The notes beneath the pieces were generated by a model. It saw nothing but the letters and a program-made list of their open reading frames with translations. It did not search any database and was not told the origin of the DNA. Of a DNA stretch of 64,000 nt, positions 1-45,477 are shown piece by piece; the first letter of the stretch is position 1; each line of letters starts with the position of its first letter. The DNA is from Delphinus delphis (Eukaryota; Chordata; Mammalia; Artiodactyla; Delphinidae): the NCBI RefSeq assembly GCF_949987515.2, contig NC_082699.1:79651458-79715457 (forward strand). The letters run 5' to 3'. The translations under genes and the position numbers were made by a program.

Positions 1-177
1 GAAGAGGGGAGGGCTGCAAACACCCTGTAGTCAAACTTCCTCCCAGACAAGGCCTTGAAAGGACAGCGTGAGGAGAGAGGTAAAGAGCGTGAGAAGAAAG
101 AGGGCTGGGGGAGTCTGGATCCCTGCCCCCCACCAGGGGAGGAGTGCAGGGAAGGGTGACAGCCGTTGGTTCCTCAC

Positions 178-21160
<20,983 letters not shown>

Positions 21161-21723
21161 TCGGTTCCCTCCCCCTGGCGCAAGGCATGGTGGGAACTGA
21201 AGTCCGTTCAAAGCCTGAGCTCCCGCACGCCAGCGCCCCAACCGTTCCCGGGACCGAGGCTTCCTGCCGCCCCTCCCGCCCGCTGGGCCCCCTCCCCGGG
21301 CTTGGCCTCAAGACCCCACGATCCTGCCCGCCGCCCCTCTTACAGGGACGTGGGCTCCCGGAGGGTAGGGCGCCGGGCCAAGGCGGCGCTCATTTGCCTG
21401 ACAGACTAAACGTGTCCCGGGACTTCAGGGGCTCTGGGCCAGCCTTCTCGCAGCACTTCCTGCGCAGGTGACAGTGGAGCCCCACAGAGCAGGAAAGCCA
21501 CCCCCACGTCCCTCCGCGGCCCCATGCGGGTACCAAGTAACCAAGCAGCCCCTGCTGACCCCGGCGAATGCCCTCCTCCCGGCACTGAGGTCTCGGCCGC
21601 CAAGGCCCAGTGCCTCCGCACGGCCCGGGTGCTTGCCCTGAGCCGCGCCCGCGCCCCAACGGGACCCAATAAGCACAAGACCACTGTCAGACAGGAACGT
21701 TCAGGGCCAGCAGCATCTGCACC

Positions 21724-21729
21724 TTTATC
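21724..21729 (-). terminator. PUF60: Putative PUF60 polyadenylation signal (variant GATAAA)
   Basis: No AATAAA or ATTAAA is visible on the minus strand within about 200 bp after the PUF60 stop. GATAAA, a known weaker variant, lies about 95 bases downstream of the stop and is the best candidate. It would give a very short 3' UTR ending about 1 kb before the SCRIB start codon. Confidence 0.45.
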
Positions 21730-21824
21730 CACAGGCTGGGCGGCTGGGCCCAAGATACCACCGAATCTCTATAAAACCCGGAGGAAACGAGGAGAAAGTG
21801 CAAGTCCAGGGAATGGGTCTAAGG

Positions 21825-33995
<12,171 letters not shown>

Positions 33996-34330
33996 CTTGC
34001 GCCCGTCGCGGCCGCCGCGCGCGCGCCGCACGCTTCGGCTCCTCCCGCGGTCTCGCGCGATCTGGGTGCCGGCGGAGAAACTCTCAAGAGGACGGAACTC
34101 TCGCGATTAAGGCCTTTTCCCCCCCGGCGACGTGGAAGGAAAAAGGAGCGCGCTTCCGGTGAGGGGAGAAACAGTTAACGCTCCGGGAGGGGCGGGTAGA
34201 AGGGGCGGGGCCAGGGGGTGTCGGGGGCGCGCGCGCTGCCGCCCGGCCTCCGCTCGCCGCCAGCCCCGCCCTCCGCCGGCCTCCGTGCGTCCCAGTCCCA
34301 CCCCTCGCTTCGTCCCGTGCCGCCCTCCGG

Positions 34331-36267
34331 CCTCTGCTCGGTTTTCTGCCTGCTTTGCAGGAAAACCCGAGGCAGGTCACAGACGGCCCGATCCTCTCCA
34401 GGGCTGCGGTTAAAAGCAGTGACAAAGAATCGCTGTATTTCGGACTCAGATTTCGAGATGCATCTTTGCATCATAATATCTCCGAATGCGCCTACCAATG
34501 CATGGTGTGCTGTCACCTAATGGCCGCATTTTCTCTTTCCTACTGATCCATAAAACAGTGCATCTTTCGCACTGATGGCGTCGTAGAGTCACTGACATAC
34601 AGTCGGTAGAAGTGCACCCCAAGAGACAGGCTTCTGAACCAATCCCGTGGGAAGGGTATGCACTCAGAGTCCCCTTAGTTCTGAACTGTTTTTTAAAGGC
34701 TCCAGGTGTCCATCCCTGGTGTTGAACTGCCCTGGACGTTTGCTGCATGCCCACCCAGTCCCAAGACCCTCACTCAGTGAGGCTCAGGCCCTGAAGTTGT
34801 CAGCTTAGCAACTTCAGCCTGCCTGAGGCAGCAAGGTGTCTTCCCCAACTAGGCAGGTCTCTTCTCCATCCTGGGAGAGTTTGACATGAAATACAGACAC
34901 CCCTGGTTAAACCCAACAATATTTGCCTCATCTCCCTTCCCTCTAAAATGATAGGAAAAGGATTTTTATAAAGGAAGCAACCCATGAAGACAAAGGGGTG
35001 GAATGTTGTGGAGCTGAAGAAAGGTGGACAGCGGCAGCTGCTTTCGCATCTTGGAGGTCGGGGTCCAGGAGATCGTTCACGCAAGTGCGACTGTGAAAAG
35101 GAAGAGACTCCAGGGCTCAGCCCCTACCGGCAGTGGCTGGGAGGTGAGCTCCAGCAGAGGCGCTCTCGGTTGGGTTGGCCATCGGGGGCAGGGTCCTGTT
35201 CTGAAAGTGGGGGAATATGTGAGATTCCCGCCTTTCTGCCACCTCCACCCCTGGCTCCGAGTCCGGCCCCAAGCATGTGGCACCCACAATCCTCAGAGAG
35301 AAGAGCTCATCTCTGCAGTAGCTCCCAACACAGAAGAAAAGCCTGGCAGTTGGGAGGTGGTCAGGAGAATGGCCTGGCTCGATCCTTGATCTCAAAGCTC
35401 ACCAGGCAATAGGCCCCAGCCACTAAGATTAAATGCAACTGGGCGACCCAGGATCACCAGACAGCTGAGGGAGAGGAAAAAACAAAAAAGCAAAAGGAAA
35501 AGGGACTCAGAAGGAACACAGCCAATAAAGCGAGCAGAAGAAGGAGGAAAAAAGGAAAGCTAAAACCGTATCCTCAGAGATATTAGAGAGGCTGTTGCGT
35601 CTGAAAACATGAACAAGAGGCTGGAAAGAAAGAACATTCAGCAAACGAGAAAGAGCACTTATAAATGGAAAGCATGAGAGGAAAACGAACAGTTAAACAG
35701 AAAGGTTGAAAGATAAAGCTGTAATTTTCCAGAATGTATGACAACGAAACCATATAGCTGGAAAGCAGACAATGGAGCCATTGTCGCACTTGTCGGCGCT
35801 CCCCAGTGCTAGAGCTGGCCGGGCGCCTTAGAGGCCTCCACAACAGGGGTGGGGATAAAGGGGTGGATCGGCTGGGACTTGCCACCTCCATTGTGGGGGG
35901 CAAAAGCACCACCCCCTGCTGGCAGCTTCCCCTGTGAAAATCTGGCATTGCTGCTTTCAGAGTGCTTGTGTGCTGGGCACTGTTCTCGTTACTTTTCACA
36001 GTTAACTTGTGCGATCTCACAACCACCCCATGAAGTGTGGACCATTATTATCCCCATCTTCACTGGTGAGAGAGTGGAGTCACAGACCACTGTCACACAG
36101 CAGGAAGCAGCAGAATGGCTCCAGAGCCTATGCCCTTAACCAGCACATATTGCACCTGTCAAAAAACAAGTCCAACATCTAAGTAAGCATTCCAGAAAAG
36201 GAGAGGGGAGAAATCACCACAAAAGCAAAGAAAGCTTCCTAGAACTGAAGGGTTGGGATCTCTGGAC
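34331..36267. other. Intergenic PUF60-NRBP2, upstream part
   Basis: Mostly AT-richer unique sequence upstream of PUF60. No coding exon or family repeat was recognised. A CTCF-like motif with one mismatch (minus-strand CCAGCAGGGGGTGG) lies near 35,909-35,922. Confidence 0.45.
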
Positions 36268-36632
36268 AATAGATGAAAGAGGTCATAAACAACAAGGTCC
36301 AGGGACTTCCCTGGTGGCACAGTGGGTAAGGCTTTGCGCTCCCAATGCAGGGGGCCCAGGTTCGATCCCTGGTCAGGGAGCTAGAGCCCACATGCATGCT
36401 GCAACTAAGAGTTCGCATGCCACAAGTAAGGAGCCCTCGAGCTGCAGCTAACACCGGGTGCAACCAAATAAATGAATGAATAAATATTTAAAAAACAAAA
36501 CAACAAGGTCCTACTGTATAGCACAGAGAACTATATTCAATATATTATGATAAACCGTAATGGAAATTGCTGTACAGCAGGAATTAACACAACATTGTAA
36601 ATCAACTATGCTTCAATTAAAAATTAAAATAA
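36268..36632 (+). mobile_element. L1 3'-end fragment, interrupted by the SINE
   Basis: Sequence such as CCTACTGTATAGCACAG and ACATTGTAAATCAACTATG followed by A-rich DNA is the 3' terminus of artiodactyl/cetacean L1. Only about 165 bp remain once the SINE is removed. Confidence 0.75.
36301..36499 (+). mobile_element. CHR-1-like SINE nested in an L1 3' end
   Basis: Head GACTTCCCTGGTGGCACAGTGG, body with ATGCTGCAACTAAGAG and an AATAAATGAATGAATAAAT tail. The 12-bp target duplication ACAACAAGGTCC is perfect at 36,289-36,300 and 36,500-36,511. The duplicated site belongs to the surrounding L1 tail. Confidence 0.92.
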
Positions 36633-37904
36633 AAGAAAGAGCAGGTCTACATCAGGACACGTCGTTGAGAATTTCCAAAGTACTTGGGTAAAGAGAAGAA
36701 CCAGAGAGAGAGAGAGAATAAATCACAAAGGGTCAGAACTCAGACAGGCATGGGAGTTCTTGGGACTGGAAGAAAATGACAGTCCTGGCAAGAAGTAATC
36801 TTCCACCAGCCCAACACTGTCCCTAGCTGCACGAACAAGCAGATGAGAGAGTAGTGAGGGCAAACAGGAACGACTCCGTGACCCTGCACGCATCCTCGCT
36901 CAGGATGTTCCTCCTCAAACAGAGGGTGAATGAAGGAAGAAGAAAGCATGGGTTCCAGAGACAAGAGGAGGGAGGTGCTGGTGAAGGCGCAGCCCATGCT
37001 GACAGCTGGGTCACAAACCCAAGAACAAGTAGCCTGGGGCAGAGAGTGGGCAGGCTGGGGGCTCCAGGAAAAGATGACGCAGCAGCCAGCTATGCAACAA
37101 ATCTGAAGACTGAGAGTAGGTTCGCACTTCTGCGGGAGAATCTAGGGAGCAATTAATGAGACGTGTAGAAAACTAAGCCCCCCAAAAGGCAATGATTAAC
37201 TCCAGGGGAAACAAAAAGTTGTGCAAGAAAGCAAATATAACCCTAGGACACCTTGTTCTTGTTCTGTGCTGAGACCCGTGGGAATGAAGCGGTAATACTA
37301 CCCATCACACTGGGATGACGCTGGGTCAGGGGGTTGAGGCCAGTGACCCCCTTCCCCCCAGAGGACACCGGCAGGTGACATGTGATGTTAAAAACCAATA
37401 AAAACACAGTAAAAGCATGTGTGCGATTTTGTGAAACATGCATTTTAAATGCCTGAAGAAACAGCTAAGAGAGTTGAATTTGGAAAGGGTCAGGGTTAGA
37501 GACAGTATTTATTATTTATTTATTATTGGCCTAAGAAAATTCCACTTTTAAAATAATGTGTATATAACTTCGAAAAGATAAAAGTTAAAATGAAAACATC
37601 AACATAGGCATTGAACGAAGCAATGATAGTATTGATCCTTTTGAGTTCAGTTTAATCACTGGTACAATCTGTTATGCATCGGACACTCAAACTGTTTTAA
37701 GATGACGCAGAATCAGACAGCATCAGCGTTTCCAACTAGATGTGTAAGTTATTTTAGAATGTAATTTTAAATTGAAAGGTGTGAGAACTTGAATAATTTT
37801 GTAAAGAGTATTGGAATGTTTAAGATAACTTGAGATTCACCGTATTGGTGCATTTATTTCATTTGATACATCTTGGTAAGGTGTTTTGGTTTAGGGTTTA
37901 GGCT

Positions 37905-38520
37905 AGGGTGATGTGGTAGGTGGGATAATGACACCCGCCCCCTGCCCCTTGCAAAGATGTCAGTGTCCCAACCCCCAGAACCTGTGAATATTACTTTACT
38001 TGGTGAAAGGTATTTTGCACATGTGATTAAGATTAAGGACCTTGAGATGAGGAGATCATCCTGGATTATCCGGGCGGACTCAACCTAGCCACACGAAACC
38101 TTCCTAGTGCAGAAAACCAGACACACAGTTTCATGAGACAGACTCCACCCGATGTTGCCGACTTTGAAGACAGAGGACGGGGCCGTGAGCCAATGGAGGT
38201 GGCTGCCTCTAGAAGCTAAGAGTGGCCTTCAGTTTACAGCAGGCAAGGAAGTGGGGACCTCGGCCCCATCACTGCGAGGAAATGAATCCCTGCCCTGTGC
38301 CCAGCGCCGCACCTGGCACCTGCAGGCCAGCAACCTGAAGGAGCAGGAAATGGGTTCTGCCCTAGGACCTCCAGAAAGACACGCAGTCTTCCTAACACCT
38401 TGATTTTAGTCTGGTGGGATCCGTGCCAGACTTCTGAGCTACAGAACCATCTAAGTGTGCTGGTTTAAGCCACTGAGTTCGTGGTAAACCCTGACAGCAG
38501 CAACAGAGAACTAACACGGT
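37905..38520 (+). mobile_element. Ancient LTR-like repeat (MaLR/MLT type, family unconfirmed)
   Basis: Contains word order typical of old mammalian LTRs: CCTGTGAATATTACTTTACT, GTGATTAAGATTAAGGACC, then TTTAAGCCACTGAGTTCGTG and a terminal CTAACAC. No coding content. Assignment is by recall of the repeat class and needs a repeat-library search. Confidence 0.55.
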
Positions 38521-39465
38521 GGTGAGCTTTTCTTGTTTGACATTTGAAATGCTTAGAAACCTGAATGTGCTCAGTTTATACATGCACTTTAAAATCTTTA
38601 AGAGTGATCAACTACATTTGAAAATGAAGGGAGGTGGTCCAAGTGAATGGAGGCTAGGGTTATGGGGGGTAGCGGTGGGGGAGACAGGGAGCTGGGCTGG
38701 TAGCCTTAGGACCCAGGAAGGCAGCTGCCTGCCACAGGCGGAGGTAAGAGAGGTAGCAGGAGGAGTGGTGAGCTTGGGAGGAGCACGGAGGGTGCCTGAC
38801 CCTGACCACTCGAGGCCAGGGAACAAGGACAGAAAATAGCCCTTTGGAGGGTCTGCACTGGCCGGGGGGTGGGGTGTGAGAGCCACATGGAGCTGCAGGG
38901 CCGTGGCCCTGCCCAGTGCCCAGCACCACGCCTGACACCTGCAGGTGCTTTACCATGGGCTTAAGGCGGCGATTCCGGTTCCTCGTGTGGCTCTGCGGTA
39001 GCAACTTGGAATGGAGCGCTTCCCTGGGCACACATCTGTCCAGGGCCGACCCCCACCCCTCAGCCCCCCAGCACTGTGCCGCGTTTCCCTGCAGGGCAGC
39101 CTCTCGTGACCAGACAGACGGCGTCGGGGGTGGAAATGAAGGGTGCGGGAGGGATGCTGAGTTGTGGAAGCTGGCCGATGGGGGCATCCTGATCCTAAGG
39201 ACATGTGGGGCTAACCAGCCCCCCAGCCCCAGCCCTGGCTCCCTCACCCCTGACGGGCCTGCCCCACCACCCTCAGCCCCACTGCAGGGTTGCTGGGAGC
39301 TGTGGAAGGGGGAGGTTCCTCACTAGCAGGCACACAGGCAGAGGGGGCCCCTGGTCCCCCACCCAGACGCTGGGGGCCAATGCCGAGCTTCCCCACGGGA
39401 GCCACCAGGTCTGGTTCCGGGGAGCTGGGGAGCTGGAGAGCTGGAGCGCTGAGGTGGGATCAAGG

Positions 39466-42400
39466 TCACGGCTGAGCTCCGCGGTACTTGAGGAAGGTGC
39501 TGTCTAGGAAGGCGGCCAGCTTCGGCCGATCGTCCTGCAGGGCAGGAGGGAGGCATGGGCGATGGTGGGGCACGGCCCACCCTGCGGCCCTCCCAGGCTG
39601 GCCGTACCCGGCTGCGCACCTCACCTCGTGGACGAAGCCATAGTGCACCAGCTCGGCGGCCAGGTCCTGGGCACTGTCGGCTGCAGCAGGGGCGTGAGGA
39701 CCGGGCGTGAGGCCGCAGCGCCGCCCGCCGTGCCCGCCCCCCCCAACCCCCCGCCCCGCCACCGCCCAGGGTCCCGCCGGGCGGCCTACTTGGGAGCAGG
39801 TCGTAGGTGAGCTGCCGGTGCAGCCTGTCCTCCAGCACCAGGAGCAGAGTGAGCTGGGGAGGCGGGAGGGCAAGGTGGGCTCGGGAGTCGGCCCCGCCCC
39901 TCCCGCGCTCCCGCGCCTCTGTGGGTGGCGCCCCCCCCCTCACATGCCAGCGCGCCTGGTCCTCGCTTCTCTCCAGGTTACACTGCATCTGGATCACCTG
40001 GGGGAAGGGGGAGGCCAAGGTCACCCACGAAGGCTGGAACTCAGCAACTGGGCAGCAAGAGCAGATGCTGTGTCAAAGGGGCCCAGACACAAAGGGGTCG
40101 TAAAGACCGGAAATGAGGAGGGTCTCCAAGGGGAGCCTAGGAAGCACATCTCACTGCTAGGAGCCTGGCGAGTTGAGGGAAACTTCCAGAGTAGATATTG
40201 AAGCTGGGTACCGAAGGATGAATAGGAGTTTTCACAGGTGAGGAGAACACCTGAAGAAAGAGCGAGCTGTGGGAAGGGGGTGGGGGAGGAGCGAGGTGCG
40301 CAGGGATATGACAGCAGAAGCACAGGATGCCAGCAACACCAAGCCTCAGAGTGCCGGGCCAGGGGCGGGGGCGGGGGCGTGCGCTGAGGACCCCCAGCTG
40401 TGGCTATCAGAACACGAATTCTGGCTGGAAAGCCCGGGGAAGGCGGCCAGGCTGGGGGCTGGTGCAGCAGGCCAGTGGGGAACAGAGGGGGCCCAGATCA
40501 GGGAAGTAACCATGGAGACACACCCAAGGCCAAAGCCAGAGGCTCTGGAGCCCAGTGGGTGTGGACAAGGAAAGGGAGAGGGTGGCCGGGGAGGCCCCTG
40601 GCCAGGGGGGAGCCTAGCAGGAGGAGGGGACGGGGGAAACACAGGGCCTGGGGGCCTTGGCAGAAACACCAGGTCACAGATGTCAGCGAATCAGCAAGCC
40701 AAGGAGGTGGGATCCGAGAGGCAGCGTGTATGGGACAGGGGCCTGCAGGGGTCTTCCCCTGGAGCCTCTGGGAAAGGGGGTATCCCAGCTTGTACGACTG
40801 CCCCCCAAGCCCCACAAAGAGGTCAGCCAGAACCTGGTCTCTCCTGGCAGCCTGGAGGAGAGCCGGGCTGGGGGACTTGAAACCCCTGATACGGGCACCC
40901 GTCTGGGCGGTGGGCAGGCCTGTGGAGGCTGGAGTCTCACCTTTCTGGTCTCTGAGTCAAAGGGTTCTGGCGTCGGGGTCTTAGCCTTTGGGACTTCCTC
41001 GGGGGGTGGGGCCAGCACACGGGGCAGCCCCAGGGGCCGAGCAGCAGCGAAGTTCATCAGTGGGTAGATCCCATTTCTAGGGACACAGTGCGGGGTGGTG
41101 GCAGCTGAGGGCTCAGGCCTGACAGTTACCCACTCCCCAGCCTCACTCCAGCCCTCACCTGACATCCTCCAGGAACTTGTCAAGCTCCAAGCAGGAGACC
41201 TCTGAGTACCTGGTATGGGTGTGAGGAGAACATGAGGGTGGCGGTCCTGCGGGGGCGGGGGGGGTGGGGGTGGGCAGGGCTGGGGGGGCGTGGCCGGGAG
41301 GAGAGGGGAGGCCTCTGGGCTGCAGGCTGCTCACCGCCACTGCAACGGGGGCCGGGGCGGCCGGGGGATCTCTGCCAGGACCGTGTGCGGGTCCGTCGCC
41401 TTGGTCTTTTCCTCCACCACGTTCTCAGGCATGAGGTCTGCGGGCGGTGGGAGCACACAGGGCAGTGGGCCCTGAAGCACGAGGTCCTGCGGGGCCTCCT
41501 TCTGCATCCCGACCCCAGGCCCTGGCCCACCCCCAGGCTGGCCTGCCCCTCACACTGGTGCTGGATGAAGCAGTGAGCGGCCAGGAGCTTCAGCGAGTGC
41601 ACCTCAAACAGCACACGGTGGAAGAGGAGGCTGTGGGCGGAGGGCCGGCGGGCAGGGTCCCGGGCCAGGCAGGAGAGGATGAACTCCTGGGGTGTGGAGA
41701 GGGGGCTGCAGTCGGTGGAGCCCCTCCACTCTGGCCCCACCGTGTGAGGAGAAGCCTCCCAACCCCGTGGGAGCCTTCATGGAGCAACGTGCAGAGAGTA
41801 GAGGAACCCCGTTAGCAGCCAGGCCAGGACCTGATTCTTCCAACAGGACAGTCGAGTCTGCCCCCGGGCCCAGAACTGCCCGTGCTCTACTTCCAGCACC
41901 CCTCACAAAAATCGTGGCGGGTTGACACTGTCATCCCCAATTCACAGGTGAAGCTGCGCTGCTCAGGGAGGACCCCAGCCCCGCCTCGCAGCCCTGGGGC
42001 TGGGCAGAGTGCTGAAAGATCAGCGCAGGCCCTCGAGGCCAGTGCAGCCTAGCCTGAGCCCGCCTACCTACGGCCTGCCCCTCTTCCGGTTGCCTCAGGT
42101 CAGGCCTGATTCCGGAGATGACCTTGAAGTGTCCCTGCCCTGCCCCACATCCGTGCCCTCCACTGGCTCTCGGGTCCATCCTGGCTCCACCTCCTCGTCA
42201 GTCCTGTCCAGGCCCCGTCACTTCCCTCCCCCATCCCCAGAGGTCACGCGGTGAAGCCAGACAGTCGCCAGACTCTGGCCAGAGAGGCTGTGGCTGCAGC
42301 TTCTGTCCGTCCGCAATCCCTTTGCCGGCTCCCCACCCACCTTGCCCCCAACACAGGCTAGGACCACGTTCTTTCTAACTGGTCTCCTGAAGGCTTACAG

Positions 42401-44829
42401 GCGGGGACGTGGAACCAGGCAGACCTGGATGCAAACACCGGCTCCACCACTCGCTGTAAAGCCTCTCTGAACCTGTTCCTTTATCTATAAAACGGGCATA
42501 AAAATTGTGCCCACACGGGAAGTATCTCTCCGGTCTCTCTGTGCTTAGAGTGTGCCCTCAGAGCCTTCACGTCTGCAACTCAACACGCACGCCCAGTAAG
42601 GCCCTCCTTGCGGGGGAGGGGGGGGTGGAGGCTCACGCAGCGGGCCTGGCCCAGACCTGCTGCACCTCCAGGCCTGCCCGAAGCACCGCACCGGCCCTCC
42701 TTGGAACACTGAGAGCCAGCCGGTAGGGGCAGGGCCAGCTGCTTACCCGCATGTTAGGGTCACTCAGAGAATGCCTGGCGCGAGCGATGGCCTCCTCTGT
42801 GACCCGGGTGTCCCCGTTGGCCTGGATCTCCAGCACAGCCATCTGGGGGGCAGGGCAAGGTCAGGCATGGGGAAGGGACAGCACAGGTGGGATGGGGGGA
42901 GTTAGCTGGGAGGGGCCCAGAGACCACGGGGTTAGTACCTCCAGCGCACACATCCCAAAAGAGAAGATGTCCACGGCAGTGCCATCGGCAACTTCTGAAA
43001 GGGGAGAGCAGATCAGGGCAGGTAAGGCGGATGCCGGGGGTGAGGGGGGACCCCCCCAGACTCACCTCCGTACTCTGGCGGGAAGAAGTGCAGGTTCCGA
43101 GGTTCCTCCCGCTCAACACGGATGGGGCTTCGAAGATCGTCTGGGAGCGCTGCGGAGAGCGCGCGGGATGAGCAGACCGGACCTCTCCCCCACGCTCCGT
43201 CCCCCCAGGGTCCCCACGCACCATTGGAGAAGATCCGGTGCCACACTGCGCCGGTCACCGCGGGGAGAAAGCAGGCGTCAACGTGATGGGGCAGTGGGCA
43301 TCGTCCGCCCCGTTCCAGACAGGTCCCCCAGCCCCGCCCCCCGCCCCCGCCCCCGCCCAGCCCCGCTCCGCCAGCACCAGAGCCGATCTTGATGAGGCCG
43401 TTGTGCTGTATGAAGATGGTGTCGCTGGTCAGGTTCCCGTGGATGATGGGGGGACTGCAGGCGTGCAGAAAGCTGGGGAGGAGGGGAGAGCAGGGGGAGC
43501 TGGGTCAGGGGTGCCAGAGGGGCGGGGGCGCCAGGGCCAGGTGCTCGGGCAAGCCCAGGCCCTCACCTGAGCGCCGACAGGATCTGCGTGCACCAGCGCT
43601 TCCAGGCCTGGCGGCGGACGGACTCCGTGGGGTGAGCGCAGGAAAGGCAGCTGGGCCTGAGGTGCCCCGGCCCAACCCCGCTCCTGTGCCCAGGGCCGCC
43701 CAGCGCACCCCCGACCCCACCCTGGCCCTGACGCTGACCCAGCCCGCTCCCTGTACCCTGGCGTTCATGGCCTTGTGGTTCTTCTTGGTCTTTTTGAGGA
43801 ACTGCTTGAGGCTGCCCGATGACACGTACTCCGTGATGAAGATGACCTGCGAGGCGGCAGGCTCACGGGCTCCACCAACGGTGGGTGCCCGCGGCCGCCC
43901 CACCCACTGGTGCCCCCTCCCTGTGGTGTGCCCAGGGCTCACCCGTGCTCGGGCCTCCGAGGCGTCCAGCCAGTACTTGTGCAGCTTGACGATGTTGGGG
44001 TGGTCCACCAGCACCAGCTGCTCAAACATGAGCTGGATCTTCTCCTGGGGGGGGGGGCGGTCACCAGGCTGGGGGGGCTGGGCGTTGGGGGTGAGGGCAG
44101 CAGGCCTTACCTCGTGGGCCGAAAAGGCCTTCCTGTCAGCGAAGTGCAGCTCGTTCCACACCACCTCCACCCCCTCCTCCGTGTCCATGGCCAGGAAGGT
44201 GCTCTGGACGCCGGGCATGTTCCCCTGGTTCACCTGGTGGGGGGGCGGGGGGCACGAGTGAGCTGGTGCGTGGGGGAGGAAAAGGGTGCGGGCTAGGTCT
44301 CCGCTCACCTCCCTTCCAGCAGCCCGAGTATGTGAGGCAGGCGCTGGCCTGCTCTGGGGGGAAGCTGAGCACCCAGGAGCAGAAGCTTGGTATCCTGGGG
44401 CTGTGCTGAGGGGATCTGGGGCATGTTCCGGGTGTTTTTGAGGCTGGTCCCCAGAGGACTAACAGCTGGTCCCAGAGGCATGGGGAGGTGGTCTCGGGAG
44501 GAGACTTAGAGAATCGGGGGTTCCTCACCAGGGCGTGGGCGCCAGGCTAAAGGAGTGCAAGGGCCCGTCAAGAAGGGGGCCGCCTGCGCGACGCTTCGGA
44601 GAGGTTTCGGGCCTCTGGCTTCCCGAGAGTCCGCACGGCCCCGCGTGGTCTCAAGGGCCCCTCCGCCGGAGGTGGGCGGCGACCCGCCCCTCCCTGCCGT
44701 GCCCACCTGCTCCCGCCGCTTCTGCCAGCGGCCGCACGGGCTCTCTTCCAGGATGTCGCTCTCGTCCTCACTCTCGTCCTCCCGCTCCCGCTCCCGGCCC
44801 CGCCTCGGCACCGGCTCCGGGGCCGCCAT
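39466..44829 (-). CDS. NRBP2: NRBP2, nuclear receptor-binding protein 2 (pseudokinase)
   Basis: Cytoplasmic pseudokinase linked to neural differentiation and cell survival; a paralog of NRBP1. Exons: 44707-44829, 44111-44233, 43943-44044, 43757-43846, 43567-43607, 43378-43472, 43222-43245, 43066-43149, 42939-42994, 42747-42842, 41554-41686, 41335-41437, 41159-41209, 40941-41076, 39944-39997, 39790-39853, 39625-39680, 39466-39534. They sum to 1,500 bases: 499 aa plus stop (human 501). The kinase fold is degenerate: VEVVWNELHF lacks the ATP-binding lysine, the catalytic loop reads HGNLTSDT instead of HRD..N, and the DFG site reads IGS. The N-terminus has an Arg-Glu/Asp-Glu-Ser repeat. All exons keep phase, so the gene appears functional. 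Confidence 0.97.
39998..40940 (-). other. NRBP2 intron 14 (0.9 kb), no feature recognised
   Basis: Unique sequence with a GGGGGC-rich patch near 40,360. No repeat family or conserved exon recognised. Confidence 0.5.
41687..42746 (-). other. NRBP2 intron 10 (1.1 kb), no gene recognised
   Basis: A segment around 42,390-42,490 (GGACGTGGAACCAGGCAGACCTGGATGCAAA...CCTCTCTGAACCTG) resembles an ancient MIR-type SINE core. Otherwise unique sequence. Confidence 0.45.
42390..42500 (+). mobile_element. MIR-like ancient SINE fragment
   Basis: Order of words AGACCTGGATGCAAA, CACTCGCTGTAAAGCCTCTC and CTTTATCTATAAAACGGGCATAA matches the MIR core and tail (typically ...CTCATCTGTAAAATGGGGATAA). Diverged, as expected for this old family. 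Confidence 0.6.
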
Positions 44830-45440
44830 GGCTCGGCGGGTCCAGGCCGCCGCCCTCCGCGCTATCCGCCGCCCAGCGCCGCCGCCGCTCCCCTCCCGTC
44901 CTGGCCCCGCGCCCAGACGCCCAGCTGGGAGCGGAGCCGCCGCCGCCACCACCTCGAGTCCCTACTCGGGCTCCGGGAACTGGGAGGCGCGGGCGCGCGG
45001 CCGGCCCGGGGGTGGAGCCCGCCTGCCCCACCGGAGCCGCCTCTCCTGGCCGGAGCCCGAGCGGAGATTCCCCGTAGAAGGCAGAGACCTTGCGGCGCCC
45101 AGCGGAGACCCCACCTGTCCCCCGCCCAGGGGCCCAGCGCGTGGGGACCCACCCCGGCCGAGGCCCCGCCCACTATCCCCGCCCACATCCACGAAGGCCC
45201 CGCCTCGCGGACCCCGCCCCGTCAGAGGCCCCGCCCGCCCCGTCTAGGGCCCCGCCCCTCCCGAGGCCCCCTCCCGGTGGAGCTGCCTGGTCCCAAACAG
45301 GCTCCCCCCGGGACTCGCTGCACTCGGCTGCCCCGGCACCAGCTTGAGGCGAGCGGCCCGGGCGCAGGGGTTTGCGTGGCGGCCCGGAGCCGGGTCCGTC
45401 GGGGCCTCCCCGGGCCCGCGGAGGCCTGCGCCGACCGGCC
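44540..45440 (-). promoter_or_regulatory. NRBP2: NRBP2 CpG-island promoter
   Basis: CpG-dense block covering exon 1 and about 600 bp upstream, with several CCCGCCC and GGCCCCGCCC boxes (Sp/KLF-type) at 45,160-45,270. No TATA box. It ends at the EPPK1 relic. Confidence 0.72.
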
Positions 45441-45477
45441 CTGCCCAGCTCTGGGAGCCGCTGGTACTTCCTGCACC

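Noticed and set aside
42390..42500. Possible extra NRBP2 exon
   Set aside because: The sequence matches a MIR-type SINE core, and the NRBP2 frame is complete without it.
45173..45470. Continuation of EPPK1 downstream of VTPGEL
   Set aside because: Protein similarity stops after about ten residues and the sequence becomes NRBP2-side CpG island DNA.
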